Below are positions 1-7,866 of a stretch of 64,000 nt of DNA, piece after piece. The stretch lies in assembly GCF_018137985.1 (NCBI RefSeq), contig NZ_CP073084.1:1550001-1614000 (forward strand), given 5' to 3'. The position numbers and the translations under genes were made by a program. The stretch comes from Streptococcus oriscaviae (GTDB taxonomy: Bacteria; Bacillota; Bacilli; Lactobacillales; Streptococcaceae). The notes under the pieces are model-generated. The model had not been told where the DNA came from and made no database searches. It worked only from the letters and a program-made list of their open reading frames with translations. Numbering within the stretch: the first letter of the stretch is position 1; each line of letters opens with the position of its first letter.

Positions 1-1014
1 CATAGCTTGGTAGTTGTGGGTGTTGATAATTTCAGCAGGGGTACCGGGTACAATGGTACGAACATATTCCTGGTTACCATTACGCAAGGTACCGACAACC
101 CATTCAACATTCTTCATGCGGGCAGGAGGTAGCGTACCGTGGACAGTTGACAGGCGATTTCCTACTTGAGCAAGTACCCGTTTACCCAACATGGTATCAG
201 GTTCTTGGTGACTATTGTTGTAGTAGAGGAACTGGTTATTATCATCTGCATAGGTCAATTCAAATGGCATCGCATTGAGGAACATATTGAGTTGGTTAAC
301 GGTCAACAGACCATTGTCCAGTTTAACATAGGTGTCTCCCTCAACTGCGTTAACCAATTTAGAAGCCTTTTCTAGCCAATCTGGATCATCGGGATCCACA
401 CCAGTGATGGTCGTTGCAATCGGCTTCCCACAGTCCAAATCTTCTGGTTCAATCGGTTTTGGTTTGCGCAATTTAGATACCACCTCCACATATTTGATAA
501 AGTTATTTAGGCAGCTTTCCAGGAATTTGACGGTGCCTTCATTGCTGATGTTGCCATTCACATCAAAGGCTTCCTTGGCCTTGCCGAGCAGAAACTCATT
601 GCCTGGCAGCGTATAGGCATTGACACCTGGTGCTTCCAAAATTTTGCGCAAATGAACTTGGGCTCTTGATGTCCCCTGGTCATAGTAAGAAGCACCCACA
701 ATCATAACAGGCTTGTTTTCCAGTGGATGGAGCTTGAAGGACAACCATTCTAGAGTGCTTTTGAGGGCTGGAGTGATGGTGTGGTTGTGCTCAGGAGTCG
801 CGATAATGACCCCATCTGCACGGGTAATCTTGTTGTTGAGGTAGCGGATAGCAAAGCAGTCCGACTGGTCCTCGTCCTGGTTAAACATGGGAACATCCTT
901 GATTTCAAGAAGTTCAATTTCACATTTGATTTTAAAATGGCGCTGCATAAATTGCAGAAGCATGCGGTTATAGGATTGGTCCGCATTAGAGCCAACGATT
1001 GCAACAAATTTCAT
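1..1014 (-). CDS. NAD(P)H-dependent FMN reductase with C-terminal PAS-like domain (partial, cut by window start)
   Basis: The reading frame starts at ATG 1012-1014 ([12 protein letters not shown]) behind a GGAGG ribosome site and is still open at base 1, giving 338 visible residues. Residues 1 to about 190 are a flavodoxin-like FMN reductase: VGSN near the N-terminus binds FMN phosphate, followed by [12 protein letters not shown] and [19 protein letters not shown], as in the NADPH-dependent FMN reductase family. After a linker (KPKPIEPED) a second region (about 235 onward, with [17 protein letters not shown]) resembles the PAS-like domain attached to these reductases in streptococci. It is a paralogue of the upstream gene at 1027-1632, which lacks the second domain; the two form a tandem operon. 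Likely role: flavin or quinone reduction tied to sensing or redox balance. The substrate is unknown. Confidence 0.8.
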   Translation of the reverse strand, partial: MKFVAIVGSNADQSYNRMLLQFMQRHFKIKCEIELLEIKDVPMFNQDEDQSDCFAIRYLNNKITRADGVIIATPEHNHTITPALKSTLEWLSFKLHPLENKPVMIVGASYYDQGTSRAQVHLRKILEAPGVNAYTLPGNEFLLGKAKEAFDVNGNISNEGTVKFLESCLNNFIKYVEVVSKLRKPKPIEPEDLDCGKPIATTITGVDPDDPDWLEKASKLVNAVEGDTYVKLDNGLLTVNQLNMFLNAMPFELTYADDNNQFLYYNNSHQEPDTMLGKRVLAQVGNRLSTVHGTLPPARMKNVEWVVGTLRNGNQEYVRTIVPGTPAEIINTHNYQAM

Positions 1015-1026
1015 AGCATTTCCTCC

Positions 1027-1632
1027 CTAGTCTAGGTTTTCCCAGTCAAAATTCTCAGCTTCTTTTTTCAAGAGAGCCTTGGCATTGGACAATTTCTCCG
1101 TCATCTTGACAAAGAGGCGGAAATCATCAAAGATGGCATCCAGTTTTTGACTAGTTTCTAAATCAATGAGCTCCCCATTGGCATCAAAGGCTTGCAAGGA
1201 ATGTGACAATAAAAATTCATCTGGCAAGACAGTGGCCTTGAGTTCAGGAGCGTTGAGAATTTGACGTAGCTGTAGTTGGGCACGAGAGGAACCAAGTGTT
1301 CCATAAGAAGCACCAGTAATCATAACTGGTTTGTTTAATAGTGGATAGACACCGTATGATACCCAAGCAAGGGCATTCATAAGGACAGCTGGAATAGAGT
1401 GGTCATATTCGGGAGTTCCGATGATGACTCCGTCAGCAGCCTCAATTTTTGCGACCAATTCTTTAACAGTTTCTGGTAATTCTCGATTGGCTGGTTTATT
1501 GAAGATTGGGAGTTCCTTGATTTCAACCAGTTCGATATCTGCCTTATCAGCGAAGTGCTGTTCAATGTACTGCAAGAGTTTGCGGTTGGTTGAGCGAGCG
1601 GAGTTTGTTCCGACCAGTCCTAGAAGTTTCAT
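1027..1632 (-). CDS. NADPH-dependent FMN reductase
   Basis: A 201-residue flavodoxin-fold reductase starting MKLLGLVGTNS at 1632. The open frame extends to 1671, but the extra 13 residues are not family-like and the inner ATG has a purine-rich site (AGAGAGAAGA). Family signatures are VGTNSARSTNRKLL (FMN phosphate loop), DGVIIGTPEYDHSIPAVLMNALAW and KPVMITGASYGTLGSSRAQ. It lies 12 bases upstream of the PAS-fused paralogue and shares the motif order and the segment around PDEFLLSHS, so the pair looks like an old tandem duplication. Expected activity is NAD(P)H-dependent reduction of FMN or of quinone/azo substrates in the cytoplasm. Confidence 0.85.
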   Translation of the reverse strand: MKLLGLVGTNSARSTNRKLLQYIEQHFADKADIELVEIKELPIFNKPANRELPETVKELVAKIEAADGVIIGTPEYDHSIPAVLMNALAWVSYGVYPLLNKPVMITGASYGTLGSSRAQLQLRQILNAPELKATVLPDEFLLSHSLQAFDANGELIDLETSQKLDAIFDDFRLFVKMTEKLSNAKALLKKEAENFDWENLD

Positions 1633-1718
1633 AGCGTCTTCTCTCTTTCCTAAATTTGGTACCTTTATCATACCCGTTTATCCAATAAAATGCAAGCGTT
1701 TTCTGAAAATGTGATAAA

Positions 1719-1752
1719 ATTGTTCAAAAATTCACGAGTTTTTTGGTATAAT
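1719..1752 (+). promoter_or_regulatory. Promoter abutting the DUF454 start codon (leaderless candidate)
   Basis: TATAAT at 1747-1752 is preceded by TG at the extended -10 position; a weak -35 (TTCAAA, 18-base spacer) lies upstream. The start codon is at 1759, only 6 bases after the -10 box, so transcription would start at or next to the AUG. No ribosome-binding site can fit. Confidence 0.6.
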
Positions 1753-1758
1753 ATTAGT

Positions 1759-2118
1759 ATGCAGAGAATATTCTATCTAGTATTTGGTTTTGTTAGTTTG
1801 ATGGTTGGTGTCATTGGGATTGTTTTGCCGATAGTTCCGACAACCCCTTTTTTACTTTTAGCTGGTTTTTGCTTTGCGAGAAGTTCAAAAAGGTTTGAAA
1901 AATGGCTACGCAATACAAAAATGTATCAATTTTACGTAGCTGATTACGTTGAGACCAAATCCATTTCCCGCAAACGAAAAAAGCAAATCATCTGGCAAAT
2001 TTACTTACTCATGGCAATTTCTATCTGGCTGGCTCCTATTTTATTGGTCAAAATGGGACTGGGACTATTAACAATCTTCATCACTTACTATTTGTTTTGG
2101 GTCATACCGGAGAAATAA
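1759..2118 (+). CDS. DUF454 (YbaN-like) small inner-membrane protein
   Basis: A 119-residue membrane protein starting [20 protein letters not shown]. Its conserved segment [22 protein letters not shown] is the signature of DUF454/YbaN. Three hydrophobic segments are visible (about residues 4-24, 27-43 and 82-115) around a basic loop with SRKRKK. The frame is open from 1690, but the ATG at 1759 is the family start. Function is unknown; members are small integral membrane proteins. It is followed directly by the decayed tail of an ABC transporter. Confidence 0.75.
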   Translation: MQRIFYLVFGFVSLMVGVIGIVLPIVPTTPFLLLAGFCFARSSKRFEKWLRNTKMYQFYVADYVETKSISRKRKKQIIWQIYLLMAISIWLAPILLVKMGLGLLTIFITYYLFWVIPEK

Positions 2119-2132
2119 AGTCAGATTTGAGG

Positions 2133-2246
2133 GTTGACATCGTCCTCAAAGACGGAAGGGTGATCGAGCAAGGCAACCACCGAGAGCTATTAAAACTCAA
2201 CGGTTTCTATGCCGAACTCTACCATAACCAGTTTGTGTTTGAATAA
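2133..2246 (+). pseudogene. 3' remnant of an ABC transporter ATP-binding/permease gene
   Basis: An in-frame stretch reads [19 protein letters not shown] followed by [15 protein letters not shown] and a stop. This is the classic C-terminus after the H-loop of ABC exporters of the MsbA/MdlB type (DGxIxExGxHxELL...Gx[YF]xxL). No Walker A, signature or Walker B motif lies upstream, where the intact DUF454 gene stands instead, so the rest has been deleted. A strong terminator follows at 2251-2304 and is presumably that of the lost gene. Confidence 0.8.
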
Positions 2247-2250
2247 GTAA

Positions 2251-2304
2251 AAACGGCTTAAAACTACCATTCTTAGGAATAGGGTTTTAAGCCGTTTGCT
2301 TTTC
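2251..2304 (+). terminator. Rho-independent terminator of the lost ABC transporter
   Basis: A perfect 14-base stem, AAACGGCTTAAAAC (2251-2264) with GTTTTAAGCCGTTT (2284-2297), is followed by a T-rich tail. Confidence 0.8.
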
Positions 2305-2310
2305 TCCTAG

Positions 2311-2349
2311 CCATAAAAATACCCCTGCGAAGGAGGAGCCTGCAGGGTA
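2311..2349 (-). terminator. Terminator of the short-peptide transcript (minus strand)
   Basis: On the minus strand TACCCTGC (2349-2342) pairs with GCAGGGGTA (2328-2320, one bulged G) and is followed by TTTTTATGG. It would end a roughly 300-base transcript begun at the promoter at 2618-2646. Confidence 0.65.
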
Positions 2350-2481
2350 AATGGGGGGGTAAAAACTAGGAGAAGGGTTAATCCATTGCAAGATGACCTG
2401 TTGTCTCATCGAGCTTGCCGACAAGGCTGCTCAACTGCTTTGGACTACCCCGTTATATGAAGAACATAAGGAAAGGGGTGC

Positions 2482-2580
2482 TTACATCCACCAGATTAAC
2501 CAGCCACCTGCTAGAACGACAGGAGCGAAAAACAGTGAAGTAAGTACAAGTTGTTGGATCATAGCTGTTTTTTGTTTCAT
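2482..2580 (-). CDS. Short hydrophobic peptide, candidate Rgg-associated pheromone precursor
   Basis: A 32-residue ORF begins MKQKTAMIQQLV and ends GGWLIWWM. It has a basic N-terminus, a hydrophobic middle (LTSLFFAPVVLA) and a Trp-rich C-terminus. AAGGAG lies 6 bases upstream of the ATG, with TTGAAA-17-TATCAT upstream on the same strand. It is divergent from the Rgg-family regulator at 2689, with 108 bases between start codons. This is the arrangement of streptococcal SHP/Rgg pairs, in which the exported and processed C-terminal peptide re-enters by Ami/Opp and binds Rgg. The WW near the C-terminus recalls ComS/XIP peptides, but the rest is not a sequence I recognise. A small membrane peptide or toxin is an alternative. 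The gene is well supported; the pheromone role is inferred. Confidence 0.75.
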   Translation of the reverse strand: MKQKTAMIQQLVLTSLFFAPVVLAGGWLIWWM

Positions 2581-2617
2581 CGTAAACTCCTTTGGCAATA
2601 GATTTGTCACCACCCTT

Positions 2618-2646
2618 ATGATACAATAGAAAAAAAGAATTTTCAA
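2618..2646 (-). promoter_or_regulatory. Promoter of the short hydrophobic peptide
   Basis: On the minus strand TTGAAA (2646-2641), a 17-base spacer and TATCAT (2623-2618). The -35 box overlaps the edge of the dyad at 2645-2673, the place where Rgg activators bind. Confidence 0.7.
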
Positions 2647-2673
2647 AAAATGTAAACTTTAGTTACATTTTTT
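2645..2673. promoter_or_regulatory. Perfect dyad, candidate Rgg operator
   Basis: AAAAAATGTAA (2645-2655) and TTACATTTTTT (2663-2673) form a perfect 11-base inverted repeat around a 7-base centre. The dyad lies between the divergent peptide and Rgg genes and abuts the peptide promoter's -35 box. A HTH dimer such as Rgg is the natural candidate to bind it. Confidence 0.65.
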
Positions 2674-2688
2674 TGAGGAGAGTGGTGT

Positions 2689-3534
2689 ATGCGGTATGAT
2701 TTTGGCCGAGTATTGCGAGATATTCGGAAATCCAAAGGGCTGACCCAAGCTCAGGTTTGCGGTGATTTTATTTCCAGAGTTACTCTGTCAAAAATTGAAA
2801 ACAACAAGGAGCTGCCGAATATCTGGACGATGGAACAAATTCTGCGCCAATTGGACATGACCTTTGCAGAGTTTGATTATATCTGCCACGATTTTTCGCC
2901 ATCCAGAAGGTCGGAAATAATCAAGCGCTTTGAGAACAACATCTCCATTGTGCGCAAGGAGGAGATGCAGCAACTGATTGCGGACGGAGAGGCCTACCTG
3001 AAACTCTATCAGGATATTCGGATTGAAACCATCGTCAAGATTGCTAGGCTGAATCTGATGATTCGGCAACATGGAGATAGTGATCCATCGCAGGCCTTGG
3101 CTCAGCAGATCTGGCAGGAGCTAGAAAAGTGCGATACCTGGTATCTAGCAGATTTGCGGAAACTCAGTGCGGTTCTGATTCTCTTTTCGCCGGATCGCTT
3201 GTTGGGAATTGTCGATAAAATTTTAGATTCCTTAGCCAAGTATAGGGATTTCAAAGACATTCGTTCCAGTCAATTTTCCCTATTAGCTAATGTTAGCAGT
3301 ATCTTTTTCCATAGTGGCCATCAGGAGGAGTGCCTTCGGGTAACTCAGGTTGTTTACGATATTGCTCAAGAAAGCCTGAGGATTGACCATCTGGGCTTCG
3401 CTAATGTTCGGATGGGAATTCTCAGACAGGACAAGAAGCTAATTGATAAGGGGTTGGCCATGTTGAGGGTCGCAGAATTGCACCAACTAGCCGATAACTT
3501 AGAGCAGGAAGCAGGGGAGTACAGGAACGGCTAG
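2689..3534 (+). CDS. Rgg/GadR/MutR-family transcriptional regulator
   Basis: A 281-residue cytoplasmic regulator. Residues 1-60 are an XRE-type helix-turn-helix (LRDIRKSKGLTQAQVC...ISRVTLSKIENNKELPN). The rest is the helical repeat domain of Rgg proteins, typically the peptide-binding part. Length is normal for Rgg (about 280-300). GAGGAG stands 8 bases before the ATG. It is divergent from the 32-residue hydrophobic peptide, with a perfect dyad between them, so peptide-dependent control of the peptide gene is likely. No intact regulated operon adjoins; only an ABC-exporter remnant lies beyond the peptide. Which Rgg subgroup it belongs to cannot be told by eye. Confidence 0.88.
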   Translation: MRYDFGRVLRDIRKSKGLTQAQVCGDFISRVTLSKIENNKELPNIWTMEQILRQLDMTFAEFDYICHDFSPSRRSEIIKRFENNISIVRKEEMQQLIADGEAYLKLYQDIRIETIVKIARLNLMIRQHGDSDPSQALAQQIWQELEKCDTWYLADLRKLSAVLILFSPDRLLGIVDKILDSLAKYRDFKDIRSSQFSLLANVSSIFFHSGHQEECLRVTQVVYDIAQESLRIDHLGFANVRMGILRQDKKLIDKGLAMLRVAELHQLADNLEQEAGEYRNG

Positions 3535-3620
3535 TCTTTTGAGAACATAAGAGTATCAGCCACTATGAATTTCCTGTATAATAGAGCTATGGCAAGTGAA
3601 ATGTTTCAAATTTTTTATAT

Positions 3621-3651
3621 TTGGAACCATTATTGCGAACTAGTGTATAAT
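3621..3651 (+). promoter_or_regulatory. Promoter of dut
   Basis: TATAAT at 3646-3651 with TG at the extended -10 position, and TTGGAA at 3621-3626 (19-base spacer). A similar TGTATAAT stands about 70 bases upstream, so there may be two starts. Confidence 0.55.
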
Positions 3652-3678
3652 AGAACAAGAATAATGAAAGGAATGTGT

Positions 3679-4122
3679 ATGAAAATCCGTGGATTTGAAC
3701 TGGTCAGCCAGTTTACAGATAAAAACTTATTGCCAAAACGGGAAACGGCCCATGCGGCAGGCTATGATTTGAAGGTGGCGGTGGAAACCACCATCGCACC
3801 GGGCGAGATTAAGTTGGTGCCGACAGGCGTCAAGGCCTACATGCAGGCAGGGGAGGTCCTCTACCTCTTTGACCGCTCTTCCAACCCTCGCAAGAAGGGA
3901 TTGGTCCTCATCAACTCGGTCGGGGTCATCGACGGGGATTATTATGGCAATCCAGCCAACGAAGGGCATATCTTTGCCCAGATGAAAAACATCACAGATG
4001 AGCCAGTCGTCCTAGAGGTCGGTGAGCGCATTGTCCAAGGTGTCTTTATGCCCTTCTTAGTTGTCGATGGCGATGAGGCGGACGGAGTGAGAACTGGCGG
4101 GTTTGGCTCAACAGGAGCTTAG
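3679..4122 (+). CDS. dut: dUTP diphosphatase
   Basis: A 147-residue dUTPase that hydrolyses dUTP to dUMP and pyrophosphate, limiting uracil in DNA and supplying dTMP synthesis. Motifs in order: HAAGYDL (motif 1), FDRSSNPRKKGLVL (motif 2), INSVGVIDGDYYGNP (motif 3), GERIVQGVFMPF (motif 4) and the C-terminal GGFGSTG (motif 5) that closes over the substrate. The frame is open from 3565, but start ATG 3679 (MKIRGFELVSQF) fits the family. The histidine phosphatase and radA follow within a few bases, suggesting one operon. Confidence 0.95.
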   Translation: MKIRGFELVSQFTDKNLLPKRETAHAAGYDLKVAVETTIAPGEIKLVPTGVKAYMQAGEVLYLFDRSSNPRKKGLVLINSVGVIDGDYYGNPANEGHIFAQMKNITDEPVVLEVGERIVQGVFMPFLVVDGDEADGVRTGGFGSTGA

Positions 4123-4125
4123 GAC

Positions 4126-4659
4126 ATGAAAGTCATCTTTGTTCGCCATAGCGAGCCGGATTATAGCATGTTGGACCAGTGTGAAGCACCGTGGGAATAC
4201 CGAGGTTTTGGCCGTGATTTGGCTCCCTTGACAAAACATGGACGCTATCTGGCCCAAGAAGCCGCGAAAAATCCACTATTTGCTCAAGCCCAAGTGCTGG
4301 TTTCTTCAAGTGTGACAAGGGCCTTGGAAACAGCGACCTACATCGCCTGTCATCACAACCTCCCCCTCTTGGTAGAGCCCTTTTTTCATGAATGGCGACC
4401 AGATTTGGACGGGATGAATGATAGCGCAGAGGAGGCCAACAAGGCCTATCGACTCTTTTGGGAAAATAAGGGAGAGCTAGCGGTCGACTCGCCCATGCGC
4501 TATGAAACCGCCGAGCAAGTGCGGATTCGTTTTCTCAAAGCCTTGGAAAACTACCGCCAATACGATACCGTCGTCATCGTCTGCCACGGCATGCTCATCC
4601 GCCAGTTTGTCTATAAAGAAACCATTGCTTACTGTGAACTGTTTGAAGTGGAATTATAA
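4126..4659 (+). CDS. Histidine phosphatase family protein
   Basis: A 177-residue phosphoglycerate-mutase-like protein. The N-terminal catalytic motif is RHSEPDY (family RHGE, with Ser for Gly) with the phospho-accepting His at position 8; [12 protein letters not shown] supplies the second Arg and [11 protein letters not shown] the second catalytic His. Substrate unknown; related proteins act on sugar phosphates, nucleotides or act as general phosphatases. It starts 3 bases after dut and ends 8 bases before the apparent radA start, so the three are probably co-transcribed. Confidence 0.85.
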   Translation: MKVIFVRHSEPDYSMLDQCEAPWEYRGFGRDLAPLTKHGRYLAQEAAKNPLFAQAQVLVSSSVTRALETATYIACHHNLPLLVEPFFHEWRPDLDGMNDSAEEANKAYRLFWENKGELAVDSPMRYETAEQVRIRFLKALENYRQYDTVVIVCHGMLIRQFVYKETIAYCELFEVEL

Positions 4660-4667
4660 GGAGAACC

Positions 4668-6032
4668 ATCATCGCTAAGAAAAAAACAACCTTTGTCTGC
4701 CAAAATTGTGAATACCATTCGCCCAAGTATCTGGGCCGCTGTCCCAATTGTGGAGCTTGGTCTTCTTTTGTGGAGGAAATCGAGGTAGCCGAAGTCAAGA
4801 ACGAGCGGGTCAGCCTGACTGGTGAGAAGACCCGACCCATGAAACTTAATGAAGTGACCTCTATCCAAGTGGCCAGAACCAAGACCAACATGGAAGAGTT
4901 TAACCGCGTCCTGGGTGGCGGTGTGGTGCCGGGCAGCCTAGTCCTGATTGGGGGAGACCCAGGGATTGGTAAGTCCACCCTGCTCTTACAGGTTTCCACC
5001 CAACTCTCCACCATCGGCACCGTTCTCTACGTATCAGGAGAAGAGTCTGCCCAGCAGATTAAGCTACGGGCCGAGCGCTTGGGCGACATCGACAGCGAGT
5101 TTTATCTCTATGCCGAGACCAATATGCAGGCCATTCGGACCGAAATCGAGAAAATCAAGCCTGACTTTCTCATCATCGACTCCATCCAGACTATTATGAG
5201 CCCCGATATTTCCAGTGTGCAAGGCTCTGTCAGCCAGGTCCGCGAAGTCACCCACGAGCTCATGCAGCTGGCCAAGACCAACAATATCGCCACGTTCATC
5301 GTGGGGCACATGACTAAGGAGGGCACCCTGGCAGGACCGCGGACCCTGGAGCACATGGTGGATACCGTGCTCTATTTTGAGGGGGAGCGCCAGCACACCT
5401 TCCGCATCCTGCGGGCCGTCAAAAACCGCTTTGGCTCCACCAATGAAATCGGTATTTTTGAGATGCAGTCCCAAGGCTTGGTCGAAGTCCTCAACCCTAG
5501 CCAGGTCTTTCTGGAAGAGCAGCTGGACGGGGCGACAGGCTCTGCTATTGTCGTGACCATGGAGGGCACCAGGCCTATCTTGGCAGAGGTCCAGGCCTTG
5601 GTTACCCCAACCATGTTTGGCAATGCCAAGCGGACGACGACGGGCTTGGATTTTAACCGTGCCAGCCTCATTATGGCCGTTTTGGAAAAACGAGCTGGCT
5701 TGCTCCTCCAAAATCAGGATGCCTACCTCAAGTCAGCAGGCGGTGTCCGTCTGGATGAACCCGCCATTGATTTGGCCGTGGCCGTGGCCATTGCCTCCAG
5801 CTACAAGGACAAGCCAACCAATGCCCAAGATTGCTTCGTCGGCGAAATCGGTCTGACTGGCGAAATTCGTAGGGTCAACCGCATCGAGCAGCGGATAAAA
5901 GAAGCTGCTAAACTAGGCTTCACCAAGATCTACGCACCTAAAAATTCCTTGACGGATATTGACTTGCCGAAAGAAATTGAGGTTATCGGCGTCACTACCA
6001 TCGGTGAAGTGCTGCAAAAAGTATTTAAATAG
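4668..6032 (+). CDS. radA: DNA repair protein RadA (non-canonical start)
   Basis: RadA/Sms helps branch migration and recombination, including transformation in streptococci. The protein has an N-terminal C4 zinc finger (VCQNC...RCPNC), a RecA-like core with Walker [11 protein letters not shown], and a Lon-protease-like C-terminal domain. The first ATG/GTG/TTG in frame is GTG 4770, which would delete the zinc finger; the frame is closed by TGA 4644-4646. The only start next to the AAGGAG at 4658-4663 is ATC at 4668 or 4671 (then AKKKTTF). Start at 4668 gives 454 residues, the normal family length. The gene therefore appears to use an AUC start codon. Confidence 0.93.
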   Translation: MIAKKKTTFVCQNCEYHSPKYLGRCPNCGAWSSFVEEIEVAEVKNERVSLTGEKTRPMKLNEVTSIQVARTKTNMEEFNRVLGGGVVPGSLVLIGGDPGIGKSTLLLQVSTQLSTIGTVLYVSGEESAQQIKLRAERLGDIDSEFYLYAETNMQAIRTEIEKIKPDFLIIDSIQTIMSPDISSVQGSVSQVREVTHELMQLAKTNNIATFIVGHMTKEGTLAGPRTLEHMVDTVLYFEGERQHTFRILRAVKNRFGSTNEIGIFEMQSQGLVEVLNPSQVFLEEQLDGATGSAIVVTMEGTRPILAEVQALVTPTMFGNAKRTTTGLDFNRASLIMAVLEKRAGLLLQNQDAYLKSAGGVRLDEPAIDLAVAVAIASSYKDKPTNAQDCFVGEIGLTGEIRRVNRIEQRIKEAAKLGFTKIYAPKNSLTDIDLPKEIEVIGVTTIGEVLQKVFK

Positions 6033-6090
6033 AATGGGTGTGGGAATTTTAATGGTCAAGCGGACAACTTGAAACAACATTAGAAAGAGC

Positions 6091-6117
6091 GCGTTCGTAT
6101 CAGTCGAACGCCTTTTT
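6091..6117 (+). terminator. Terminator after radA
   Basis: GCGTTCG (6091-6097) pairs with CGAACGC (6105-6111) and is followed by CTTTTTC. Confidence 0.8.
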
Positions 6118-6191
6118 CTGTATTTTTGTAGGGCTTTATAGTAAGCTAGAACCACTCTATTTTCTGAAAATCTATCAGACAAGGAGGTCTT

Positions 6192-6692
6192 ATGTCTTAT
6201 TTTCAAAATTTTATGAAGGCCAACAAGGCCTATGTTGACTTGCATGGTACCTATCATTTACCGCTTAAACCCAAGACCAAGGTGGCGATTGTAACCTGTA
6301 TGGACTCGCGGCTTCATGTGGCGCAGGCCTTGGGGCTGGCTCTGGGGGATGCCCACATTTTGCGCAATGCCGGCGGTCGGGTAACGGAGGATATGATTCG
6401 CTCCTTGGTTATCTCCCAGCAACAATTGGGAACGCGGGAAATTGTGGTTCTCCACCATACGGACTGTGGGGCTCAGACCTTCACCAACGAGGGTTTTGTC
6501 CAACAGCTCAAACAGAATTTGCAGGTGGATGTAGCAGGTCAGGATTTTCTGCCCTTTACAGATGTTGAAGAAAGTGTCAGAGAAGACATTGCTCTCCTGA
6601 AGGCTTGCCCGTTAATCCCGGAGGATGTTGAAATTTTTGGAGCGGTCTATGATGTAGATACAGGCCGCATGATGGAGGTTACAGCTAAATAA
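6192..6692 (+). CDS. Beta-class carbonic anhydrase
   Basis: A 166-residue zinc enzyme interconverting CO2 and bicarbonate, needed for growth in air by many streptococci because it feeds carboxylation reactions. Ligand motifs: CMDSR (Cys36, Asp38, Arg40) and HHTDCG (His and Cys ligands). RNAGG and the catalytic Asp/Arg pair are present. AAGGAGG precedes the ATG. It stands alone between two terminators. Confidence 0.92.
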   Translation: MSYFQNFMKANKAYVDLHGTYHLPLKPKTKVAIVTCMDSRLHVAQALGLALGDAHILRNAGGRVTEDMIRSLVISQQQLGTREIVVLHHTDCGAQTFTNEGFVQQLKQNLQVDVAGQDFLPFTDVEESVREDIALLKACPLIPEDVEIFGAVYDVDTGRMMEVTAK

Positions 6693-6722
6693 GATGGAGC
6701 CAGTAAGGCTTCGTCTATTTTT
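6693..6722 (+). terminator. Terminator after the carbonic anhydrase gene
   Basis: A 9-base stem GATGGAGCC/GGCTTCGTC with two G-U pairs and loop AGTAA is followed by eight T. Confidence 0.75.
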
Positions 6723-6746
6723 TTTGTGTTTTTTTTCTCAAATATC

Positions 6747-6775
6747 TTGACAATTGATGAGTAAAAGAGTATACT
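6747..6775 (+). promoter_or_regulatory. Strong promoter of the AIM24-like gene
   Basis: TTGACA (6747-6752), 17-base spacer, TATACT (6770-6775). Confidence 0.8.
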
Positions 6776-6809
6776 TGTACTAGTAATATAACACAAAGGA
6801 GATCAACCT

Positions 6810-7568
6810 ATGGCAGACAATCGTATGAAGTACACAATTGATAGCAATATGCAGTTTCCGTTAGTCGAAATTGCTCTTGAAGCTGGGGAAATGGCCTACA
6901 TCCAGCAGGGAAGTATGGTTTACCATACACCGAGCGTGACTTTGAATACCAAGCTCAATGCGCGTGGGGGGTCTGGTTTTGGTAAGTTGATGGGGGCTAT
7001 CGGCCGCTCAATGGTGTCTGGCGAGTCCATGTTCATTACACAGGCGGTGTCTAATGCGGACGACGGCAAACTGGCACTTGCACCATCTACACCAGGACAG
7101 GTTATTGCATTGGAGCTGGGTGCTAAGCAGTATCGTCTTAATGACGGGGCCTTCTTGGCTCTTGATGGTTCTGCCCAGTATAAAATGGAGCGCCAGAGCA
7201 TTGGACGTGCCTTCTTTGGCGGTCAGGGCGGTCTCTTTGTTATGACGACAGAAGGCCAAGGAACCCTTTTAGCCAACGCCTTTGGCTCTATTAAAAAATT
7301 GGAGTTAAATGGAGGAACCATCACCATTGACAATGCCCATGTGGTGGCTTGGAGTCGCGATCTCAACTATGACATCCATCTGGAAAATGGTTTCCTTCAA
7401 TCCATCGGTACCGGTGAAGGGATTGTCAATACCTTTACTGGCTATGGTGAAATTTATGTGCAGAGCCTCAATATTGAAACATTTGCAGGTGTTATCGGTA
7501 GTCACTTGACTGGCACAGGCGGTGATGGCGGTGGCGGCAGCACCACTATTTTAGATGCTATTTTTTAA
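6810..7568 (+). CDS. TIGR00266/AIM24 family protein
   Basis: A 252-residue soluble beta-rich protein of the family typified by mitochondrial AIM24. Signatures include AYIQQGSMVYH, GESMFITQAVS, GGQGGLFVMTTEGQGTLL, DNAHVVAWSRDLNYDI and a C-terminal glycine stretch GTGGDGGGGST. Biochemical function is unknown. It has its own near-consensus promoter and a terminator, so it is a single-gene unit. Confidence 0.85.
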   Translation: MADNRMKYTIDSNMQFPLVEIALEAGEMAYIQQGSMVYHTPSVTLNTKLNARGGSGFGKLMGAIGRSMVSGESMFITQAVSNADDGKLALAPSTPGQVIALELGAKQYRLNDGAFLALDGSAQYKMERQSIGRAFFGGQGGLFVMTTEGQGTLLANAFGSIKKLELNGGTITIDNAHVVAWSRDLNYDIHLENGFLQSIGTGEGIVNTFTGYGEIYVQSLNIETFAGVIGSHLTGTGGDGGGGSTTILDAIF

Positions 7569-7627
7569 GAAGAAAGGCTGAGCATACACTCAAATTTCAA
7601 TAGAAAGATAGAAACGGTCCACATTAT

Positions 7628-7677
7628 AAAACGCATGAAATCAACGTTTTAACGAGATGATTTTATGCGTTTTTTTA
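7628..7677 (+). terminator. Terminator after the AIM24-like gene
   Basis: AAACGCATGAAATCA (7628 on) pairs with TGATTTTATGCGTTT with one mismatch and is followed by a run of T. Confidence 0.75.
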
Positions 7678-7773
7678 TTTGTGGAGCTTATGTTCAGATT
7701 CAATTTGCCAATTTGGAGGGGAACTTTTTTGAAGTTTCAAGTTCTTTCCTGCTCTTTTTGCCTGTCGCTATGA

Positions 7774-7841
7774 ACCACTTGGCAGGGGAAATTGACCACT
7801 TACTGAAATTCCCTTGTTTTCAGAAATAGAACTGCTATAAT
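7774..7841 (+). promoter_or_regulatory. Promoter with 21-bp-spaced direct repeats, candidate LytTR site
   Basis: ACCACTT occurs at 7774-7780 and again at 7795-7801, exactly 21 bases apart (two helical turns), followed by TTGTTT (7814-7819) and TGCTATAAT (-10 at 7836-7841). Two short direct repeats at about 21-22 bp just upstream of -35 is the typical LytTR-domain operator layout. The adjacent LytTR gene probably autoregulates here. Confidence 0.6.
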
Positions 7842-7866
7842 GAATGTAGGTAGAAAGGAGGGAGTT

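Noticed and set aside
2287-2409. 41-codon minus-strand frame downstream of the peptide gene
   Set aside because: No ribosome site, and it reads through two terminator hairpins.
2393-2629. 78-residue plus-strand frame opposite the short peptide gene
   Set aside because: No ribosome site, no recognisable protein, and the minus strand has a better-supported gene with promoter and terminator.
3565-3678. N-terminal extension of dut
   Set aside because: It contains the promoter and is not conserved in dUTPases; ATG 3679 is the normal start.
5064-5711. 215-residue frame antisense to radA
   Set aside because: Long only because of GC-rich codon bias in radA; no ribosome site or family motifs.
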